DNA of 9,500 nucleotides from JBHIBA01 sp046758845 (GTDB taxonomy: Bacteria; UBA8248; JACPRG01; G963555815): assembly GCA_046758845.1 (NCBI GenBank), contig JBHIBA010000177.1, positions 1 to 9,500 of the forward strand. Reading direction: 5' to 3'. The notes under the pieces were generated by a model. It saw only the letters and a list, made by a program, of their open reading frames with translations. It made no database searches and was not told the DNA's origin. Shown here in pieces: positions 5,284 to 9,500 of this stretch. Made by a program: the position numbers and the translations under genes. Each line of letters opens with the position of its first letter. Position 1 is the stretch's first letter.

Positions 5284-6872
5284 TGCCCACTCTCCTGGTC
5301 ACCTCGACGGAGATGGCCGGCATCGACCGTCGCGCCATCCAGCACTTCGGCCTGCCGGGCGTCTGCCTGATGGAGAACGCGGGGATCTGCGTCGTCCGGG
5401 CCATGCGCGAGCGCTACGGGGAGATGCGTGGACGGCGCGTGGGCGTCCTGGCGGGCAAGGGAAACAACGGGGGCGACGCTTTCGTCATCGCCCGCCACCT
5501 CCACAACTCGGGCGCCCTCGTTACGGTCTATTGCCTGTTCGACCCGGAGGCCACTGGGGGGGACGCCCGCGTGCACCTGGACGTGATCCGCCGGATGGAA
5601 ATCCCCCTGAGGGTCATACCGGACGAGGAGGCCCTTCGCAAAATCTCCGACGATTGGGCGCGCGCGGAGCTGTGGGTGGACGGCGTGTTCGGAACCGGTC
5701 TTTCCTTTGCGCCGCGCGGGCACGTCGAGGCGGCCCTCTCGGCCCTGTCCAGCGCAGGCGCGCCCGTTACGGCCATCGACATCCCTTCCGGACTGCACGC
5801 CGACACCGGACGCCCTTTGGGGGAAGCCGTTCGGGCCGACCTCACGGTTACTTTCTCCTTCCCTAAGAGGGGACACGTCCTGTTCCCCGGTCCCCAGTGG
5901 ACGGGGAAACTGCTCGTGGCCGATATCGGGATCCCCCGCGCGGCGGCCGAAGCCCAGGGTGTTCGGACGTTCCTTCTCGAATCCCTGGATGTCGCTCCTC
6001 TCCTCCCACCCTACCCAGCCGATGCCCACAAGGGACTGTTCGGCCACGTCCTGGTGGTGGCGGGCTCCACCGGCAAAATGGGGGCCGCCTTCCTCGCCGC
6101 AGAAGCCGCCCTGCGGGCCGGAGCCGGGCTGGTGACGTTGGCTTACCCGGCCGACGCGGCGGCGCTCGGCTCGGCCCCGCCCGAGCTCATGACCCTCCCC
6201 TTGCCCGCCACGGTCTCGGGGTCGTTCTCGAAGGATGGGCTCTCCAGCGGCCTGGAAGCGGCTTCATCCATGGACGCCGTCGTCCTGGGTCCCGGTCTGA
6301 CGACGGACGAAGAAACGGTCGCCTTCGTTCACGAATGGGTGGCCCGTTGCCCGAAGCCCCTGGTGGTGGACGCCGACGGATTGAACGCCCTGGCACGCGG
6401 CTTCAATGGGTGGCGAGAGATTTCCATCCCGCTCTGTCTGACGCCTCATCCCGGGGAGTTTTCGCGCCTTCTGGCAATCCCCGCGCAAGACGTGCAGGCG
6501 GACCGCATTGAAACGGCCCGGGCCTTCGCCCAGGACCGGCGCGTCCACCTGGCCCTCAAAGGAGCGGGGACGGTCCTGGCCTCACCCGAGGGTGATGTGT
6601 GGGTGAACACGACCGGAAACGCGGGCCTGGCGACGGGCGGAACGGGAGATGTCCTGGCCGGCGCCGCCGGTTCGCTTTTGGCCCAAGGGCTCTCCGCCGG
6701 GGACGCCTTACGCGCCGGCGTTCACCTGCACGGCCTGGCGGGGGACCTGGCCGCTCAAGAGGTTGGCCGCCGGGGGATGGTGGCCTCCGACGTCTCGGCC
6801 CGTCTTCCGGCCGCACGGGAGCTGCTGGCCAAGGGCCCGGAGACGGCCCGCGGCGCCGAGACGAGAAGGTGA
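5283..6872 (+). CDS. nnr: bifunctional NAD(P)H-hydrate repair enzyme Nnr (epimerase plus dehydratase)
   Basis: Nnr repairs NADH and NADPH damaged by hydration. The N-terminal YjeF_N domain epimerises the R and S hydrates, and the C-terminal ribokinase-like domain dehydrates the S form, using ADP in bacteria. The 529-aa protein shows the epimerase marks GKGNNGGDAFVIARHL (58-73), VDGVFGTGL (132-140) and AIDIPSGLHADTG (164-176). The dehydratase marks are HKGLFGHVLVVAGSTGKMGAAFLAAEAALRAGAGLVT (249-285), VLGPGLTTDEE (334-344), VVDADGLNAL (361-370), LTPHPGEF (386-393) and TGGTGDVLAG (451-460), the last with the catalytic-type Asp455. ATG 5283 is preferred over the adjacent TTG at 5280 because it overlaps the pdxJ stop as TGATG, implying coupled translation. 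AGAGAAG just upstream is a weak ribosome site. The end overlaps tsaE by 4 bases. The protein is intact and full length. Confidence 0.96.
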   Translation: MPTLLVTSTEMAGIDRRAIQHFGLPGVCLMENAGICVVRAMRERYGEMRGRRVGVLAGKGNNGGDAFVIARHLHNSGALVTVYCLFDPEATGGDARVHLDVIRRMEIPLRVIPDEEALRKISDDWARAELWVDGVFGTGLSFAPRGHVEAALSALSSAGAPVTAIDIPSGLHADTGRPLGEAVRADLTVTFSFPKRGHVLFPGPQWTGKLLVADIGIPRAAAEAQGVRTFLLESLDVAPLLPPYPADAHKGLFGHVLVVAGSTGKMGAAFLAAEAALRAGAGLVTLAYPADAAALGSAPPELMTLPLPATVSGSFSKDGLSSGLEAASSMDAVVLGPGLTTDEETVAFVHEWVARCPKPLVVDADGLNALARGFNGWREISIPLCLTPHPGEFSRLLAIPAQDVQADRIETARAFAQDRRVHLALKGAGTVLASPEGDVWVNTTGNAGLATGGTGDVLAGAAGSLLAQGLSAGDALRAGVHLHGLAGDLAAQEVGRRGMVASDVSARLPAARELLAKGPETARGAETRR

Positions 6873-7366
6873 GGGCCTGGACCTTCCGGTCCGCAAATGC
6901 CGAGGAGACCACGGACCTCGGGAGGGCGGTCGGGCGAAACCTGAAAACCGGGGACGTCCTTTGCTTGACAGGAACGCTGGGGGCGGGGAAAACGGTCTTG
7001 TCCCGGGGGATCGTCGAGGGGGTCCGCGGCGGGGATTCCAAGGGCGTGCGGAGCCCCTCCTTCACGCTCGTGAACGAGTACGGGGGAACTGTGTGCGTCT
7101 ACCACGTGGACCTTTACCGCATGAGCGCGGTCGAGGAGGTTTCCGAGCTGGGTCTCGACGAGATCCTGGGTCCACACGCGGGCCGGGAGGTGGGAGCCGT
7201 GATTGTCGAATGGGGTGAGAAGCTCGGCCATTTGGCCCCGGCCGACCGGTTGGACGTTCGCCTGGAGATGAGAGGCCGGGAAGCCAGGGACATCCTGTTT
7301 GAGGCCCGGGGACCCAGGCACGCCGCGCTGCTGGACGAGATCAGCGCGCAGTTGAAAGGTGCGTGA
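6869..7366 (+). CDS. tsaE: tRNA t6A biosynthesis ATPase TsaE (YjeE)
   Basis: TsaE is the small P-loop ATPase that works with TsaB and TsaD to place threonylcarbamoyl on A37 of ANN-decoding tRNAs, using the intermediate made by TsaC. The 165-aa product has Walker A GTLGAGKT at residues 35-42, the SPSFTLVNEY segment (62-71), HVDLYR (79-84), ELGLDEIL (93-100) and the IVEWGEKL segment (112-119), in family order and spacing. The start is GTG 6869, sharing GTGA with the nnr stop. This fits the usual N-terminus (WTFRSANAEETTDLG) and makes earlier in-frame starts unnecessary, since they would run far into nnr. nnr-tsaE is a common bacterial gene pair. The neighbouring tRNA with A37 and CAT is itself an expected t6A substrate, though that link is inference. 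Confidence 0.95.
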   Translation: MRAWTFRSANAEETTDLGRAVGRNLKTGDVLCLTGTLGAGKTVLSRGIVEGVRGGDSKGVRSPSFTLVNEYGGTVCVYHVDLYRMSAVEEVSELGLDEILGPHAGREVGAVIVEWGEKLGHLAPADRLDVRLEMRGREARDILFEARGPRHAALLDEISAQLKGA

Positions 7367-7378
7367 GGCCGCTGGCTC

Positions 7379-7407
7379 TTTACACCTAACAAGCTTTGTG
7401 CCATAAA
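7379..7407 (+). promoter_or_regulatory. sigma-70-type promoter candidate for the lpt operon
   Basis: TTTACA (7379-7384, 5 of 6 to consensus), 17 bases, then CATAAA (7402-7407, 4 of 6). The pair lies in the 65-base AT-richer gap between tsaE and lptC, the largest break between 4537 and 9393. Transcription would start near 7414, giving a very short leader of about 18 bases before the ATG at 7432. It would let lptC-lptA-lptB-rpoN be expressed apart from the pdxJ-nnr-tsaE group. Confidence 0.45.
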
Positions 7408-7431
7408 TTGGGGAATGGGAGCCCCTTGATC

Positions 7432-8028
7432 ATGTCGTCGCTCAAAAGCCTCAAATTTTGGCTTCTTCTGCTCATCGGCTCCGTCCTCGCAACCGTCGCA
7501 TTTTTCCTGCTCACGAACACCCGGGAACGGCTGATGCCCAAGCGCTTCGAACTCTCGGGCACTGACGCAGATTTACGTATCAAGGACGTTTTCCTCACCG
7601 AGGACAAAGGGGGCGCCAAGGCCTGGGAGCTGAAGGCGGAGTGGGCCAGGATGTACAGAAAGAAAAACAAAACTATCTTCGAAGACCTGCGCGTAAAAGT
7701 TTATGTCAAGGGCCGGAGACCGATGCACATAACGGGCGAGGCCGGGGAGATGGACAACGAGACGAAGGACATCCGGATCCGGGGAAACGTGGAAATCGTT
7801 TCTGAGGAAGGATACACCCTGCGAACAGAGTCGCTGGTCTGGCATAACGAGCGGCGGGAAATCGTGACCGAAGAGGCCGTCGCCATGGCCGGTAAGAACT
7901 TCAGACTCACGGGCAGGGGGTTGCGCGTGAAGGTTGACGATGAACGCCTGTGGCTTCAGAAACAGGTGACGGCCAACCTGATGCCGACCGCGTTGCAGAC
8001 CTGGGCAGCCATGGGAGAGGGGAAATGA
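7432..8028 (+). CDS. lptC: LPS export protein LptC
   Basis: LptC is a bitopic inner-membrane protein that receives LPS from the LptB2FG transporter and passes it to LptA in the periplasm. The product has 198 aa, the usual size. It has a short basic N-terminus, one membrane helix at about residues 9-27, then a periplasmic domain rich in alternating beta-strand pattern. That domain includes AWELKAEWARMYRKKNKTIFEDLRVKVY and repeated strands (ITGEAGEMDNETKDIRIRGNVEIVSEEGYTLRTESLVW) typical of the LptC/OstA jellyroll fold. ATG 7432 is chosen because GGGAG (7417-7421) lies 10 bases upstream and the peptide then starts just before the helix. TTG 7396 is possible in frame but adds a non-conserved leader. 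The stop overlaps the lptA start as ATGA. The assignment rests on fold pattern plus position before lptA and lptB. Confidence 0.9.
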   Translation: MSSLKSLKFWLLLLIGSVLATVAFFLLTNTRERLMPKRFELSGTDADLRIKDVFLTEDKGGAKAWELKAEWARMYRKKNKTIFEDLRVKVYVKGRRPMHITGEAGEMDNETKDIRIRGNVEIVSEEGYTLRTESLVWHNERREIVTEEAVAMAGKNFRLTGRGLRVKVDDERLWLQKQVTANLMPTALQTWAAMGEGK

Positions 8029-8684
8029 GAGGGCGCTTCGCGGCCAGTAAGCGGCTGACGGTGCTCTTGGCCCTGGCGGCCTTGCTGGCCCCCGTGGGGG
8101 GCGCGCCGGCGCTCGCCCAGAAGCCCGATCGGGTTCCAAGCGTCAGCGAGGGGTTCCTCCAAAAAGAGGCCGCCAAAACGCAGGTGCCGATCCACATCGT
8201 CTCCGACCGGATGGTGGCCGACAACAAGAACCTGTGGGTTCACTTCGTCGGAAACGTCACGGCTACGCGGGGCAACCTTGTCATCCACAGCGACCGCCTG
8301 GAGGTCTACCGGGATTCCAAGACCCAGCGGATTGATCGCATCGAGGCCGTCGGCCGGGTGGACATCAGCCAGGAGGGGAGGTACGCCACCGCGGAGAAGG
8401 CCATCTATTACGATATCGAACAGAAAATCGTTCTCCTCGGAAACCCCAGGGCGTGGGAAAACGATAACATCATCGTCGGTCACCAGATGAATATCTTCCT
8501 GAAGACCGACCGGCTGATCGTGGAAGGGAGTTCGAACCGGCGGGTGGATGTTGTCCTCTACCCCCCAAAGGAGAAAGAGCGCGATCAAGGCCGCGGTGCG
8601 TCCGATAGAGACAAGGCCCCGGCGCCCCCATCTCCCCGAAACGGAGGGGGCTCCCGCAAGGTGGAGCGGGCGGCTCGAGACTAG
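8025..8684 (+). CDS. lptA: periplasmic LPS-binding bridge protein LptA
   Basis: LptA forms the periplasmic bridge that carries LPS from LptC to LptD. The 219-aa precursor has a clear signal peptide (basic MRGRFAASKR, hydrophobic 11-25, cleavage likely after A31 in PALA-Q). The OstA-like domain runs from about 56 to 180, with HIVSDRMVADNKNLWVHF, GNVTATRGNLVIHSDRLEVY, AVGRVDISQEGRYATAEKAIYY and the closing strand IVEGSSNRRVDVVLYP. Residues 182-219 form a charged Pro/Gly/Arg/Asp tail of low complexity, longer than in E. coli LptA, and the DNA of its end also lies in the reading frame of lptB. The start ATG shares ATGA with the lptC stop, and GAGAGGGG lies just upstream, so translation is probably coupled. 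Confidence 0.93.
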   Translation: MRGRFAASKRLTVLLALAALLAPVGGAPALAQKPDRVPSVSEGFLQKEAAKTQVPIHIVSDRMVADNKNLWVHFVGNVTATRGNLVIHSDRLEVYRDSKTQRIDRIEAVGRVDISQEGRYATAEKAIYYDIEQKIVLLGNPRAWENDNIIVGHQMNIFLKTDRLIVEGSSNRRVDVVLYPPKEKERDQGRGASDRDKAPAPPSPRNGGGSRKVERAARD

Positions 8685-9393
8685 CGGGCTCATAAAGTCG
8701 TATCGCAACCGTCGGGTCGTCGACGAGGTCGATCTGGAGATCCGCCCGGGAGAGATTGTCGGGCTTCTGGGGCCGAACGGGGCGGGAAAGACCACCACCT
8801 TCTACATGATCGTGGGTCTGGTGCGCCCCGATGAGGGGAAAATTCTCCTCAACGGGGACGACATCTCCGCCCTTCCCATGTACAAGCGGGCGCGCATGGG
8901 CATCGGCTACCTGCCCCAAGAGCCTTCGGTCTTTCGGAAGCTGACGGTCGAGGAGAACATCCTGGCGATCCTCGAGACCCAAGGGTACGGGCGCAACGCG
9001 CGCCGAAAACGGGCCCGGCAGCTCATGGAGGAGTTGAACATCTACCACGTGCGGCGAAGCCGGGGATACGCCCTTTCGGGGGGCGAGCGGCGGAGGGTGG
9101 AAATCTGCAGGGCATTGGCCACCTCCCCCTTGTTCATGCTTCTGGATGAGCCCTTCGCCGGGATCGACCCCATCGTCGTCAGCGACATCCAGAACATGGT
9201 GGTTCAACTCAAGAACCGGAAGATCGGCGTCCTCATCACCGACCACAACGTCCGGGAAACTCTGCAAATCGTCGATCGGGCCTATATTCTCAATGAAGGC
9301 GAGGTGCTAGAGAGCGGATCGCCCGAGAGGATCGCCGAAAGCAAGAAGGCGCGGGCCATCTACCTGGGGGAACGGTTCTCACTGGGAAGCTGA
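8596..9393 (+). CDS. lptB: LPS export ABC ATPase LptB
   Basis: LptB is the cytoplasmic ATPase dimer that powers LPS extraction by LptF and LptG. From GTG 8596 the product has 265 aa, with Walker A GPNGAGKT (59-66), Q-loop YLPQEPS (105-111), signature LSGGERRRVE (160-169), Walker B MLLDEPFAGIDP (181-192) and switch H217 in TDHNV. GLLGPNGAGKTTTFYMIVGLV and LPQEPSVFRKLTVEENI are highly characteristic of LptB. The family core begins at about 8674 (LETSGLIKSY), yet no ATG, GTG or TTG lies in frame close to it. The nearest are GTG 8596 (AAGG 5 bases upstream) and ATG 8548, giving overlaps of 89 or 137 bases with lptA and an Arg/Pro-rich N-terminal extension. The stop is certain, the start is not. 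rpoN follows after 23 bases. Confidence 0.93.
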   Translation: MRPIETRPRRPHLPETEGAPARWSGRLETSGLIKSYRNRRVVDEVDLEIRPGEIVGLLGPNGAGKTTTFYMIVGLVRPDEGKILLNGDDISALPMYKRARMGIGYLPQEPSVFRKLTVEENILAILETQGYGRNARRKRARQLMEELNIYHVRRSRGYALSGGERRRVEICRALATSPLFMLLDEPFAGIDPIVVSDIQNMVVQLKNRKIGVLITDHNVRETLQIVDRAYILNEGEVLESGSPERIAESKKARAIYLGERFSLGS

Positions 9394-9416
9394 GGGAAAG
9401 GACACATGAGATAGCC

Positions 9417-9500
9417 ATGGAAGCCGGACCGCGGCTCGGCCAGGTGCAGACCCTGAGTCAAAAGCTGGTCATGACCGCCATGCTCCAGCAGGCCATCAAG
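9417..9500 (+). CDS. rpoN: RNA polymerase sigma-54 factor RpoN, N-terminal part (cut by window end)
   Basis: Sigma-54 directs RNA polymerase to -24/-12 promoters and needs an ATP-using activator. Only 28 codons are visible. They read MEAGPRLGQVQTLSQKLVMTAMLQQAIK, and the LSQKLVMT...LQQAIK part is the signature of RpoN region I, the segment that contacts activators. The position right after lptB is the classical rpoN locus. ATG 9417 gives the expected N-terminus. An AAGGA at 9398-9402 is 14 bases away, while GAG at 9408-9410 is 6 bases away, so the ribosome site is not clear. Where the usual sequence has TPQLQQAI, here it reads TAMLQQAI. The remainder of the gene lies outside the window. Confidence 0.9.
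   Translation, partial: MEAGPRLGQVQTLSQKLVMTAMLQQAIK

Noticed and set aside
5148..6047. 299-codon minus-strand frame opposite pdxJ and nnr
   Set aside because: It lies opposite two clear genes, has no ribosome site that I can see and no recognisable motif.
8661..8684. GTG 8661 as the lptB start
   Set aside because: It has a good GGAGGGGG upstream but is in the lptA frame and reaches TAG at 8682-8684 after seven codons.
1..9500. CRISPR arrays, insertion sequences, integrase sites, toxin-antitoxin pairs or defence genes
   Set aside because: I found no spaced repeats, transposase-like products, terminal inverted repeats or relevant motifs; the coding content is conserved housekeeping.

Overview
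The window looks like a compact housekeeping segment from a GC-rich, Gram-negative (diderm) bacterium. All protein genes and the tRNA are on the + strand. Three features point to a diderm: an LPS-transport set (lptC-lptA-lptB), rpoN (sigma-54) directly after lptB, and a membrane FtsH with a C-terminal tail. The gene order and protein style resemble Desulfobacterota / Myxococcota / NC10-type lineages (the old Deltaproteobacteria and neighbours). That placement is inference; no 16S or other decisive marker is present.

Layout. Positions 1-240 hold no convincing gene, but they carry a near-consensus sigma-70 promoter (TTGACT-16-TATAAT, 130-157) with a perfect small palindrome on its -10/+1 region. 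Next come a 51-codon ORF for a possible two-helix membrane peptide (241-396), a tRNA with anticodon CAT (422-498, probably elongator Met), and tilS (581-1984). A 503-base gap (1985-2487) has no convincing gene but holds repeated TGTCTCA half-sites and possible promoters ahead of ftsH (2488-4410, TTG start). A 126-base gap with a possible switchable hairpin leads to pdxJ (4537-5283), nnr (5283-6872) and tsaE (6869-7366). These three overlap by 1 and 4 bases, so they are probably translationally coupled. A second promoter candidate (7379-7407) precedes lptC (7432-8028), lptA (8025-8684), lptB (about 8596-9393) and the first 28 codons of rpoN (9417 to the window edge).

How the genes relate. The tRNA, tilS and tsaE all concern tRNA decoding: TilS makes lysidine on tRNA-Ile(CAU), and TsaE is the ATPase of the t6A37 pathway. 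PdxJ makes pyridoxine 5'-phosphate, Nnr repairs hydrated NAD(P)H, and FtsH degrades membrane and regulatory proteins. LptC, LptA and LptB are parts of the machine that moves LPS to the outer membrane.

I see no mobile element, CRISPR array, toxin-antitoxin pair, defence system or other obviously new system. The most interesting items are regulatory or architectural: the promoter-palindrome-sORF-tRNA-tilS arrangement, the repeat cluster and long leader before ftsH, the two-state hairpin before pdxJ, and the unusually long lptA/lptB overlap with no ordinary lptB start at the expected place.
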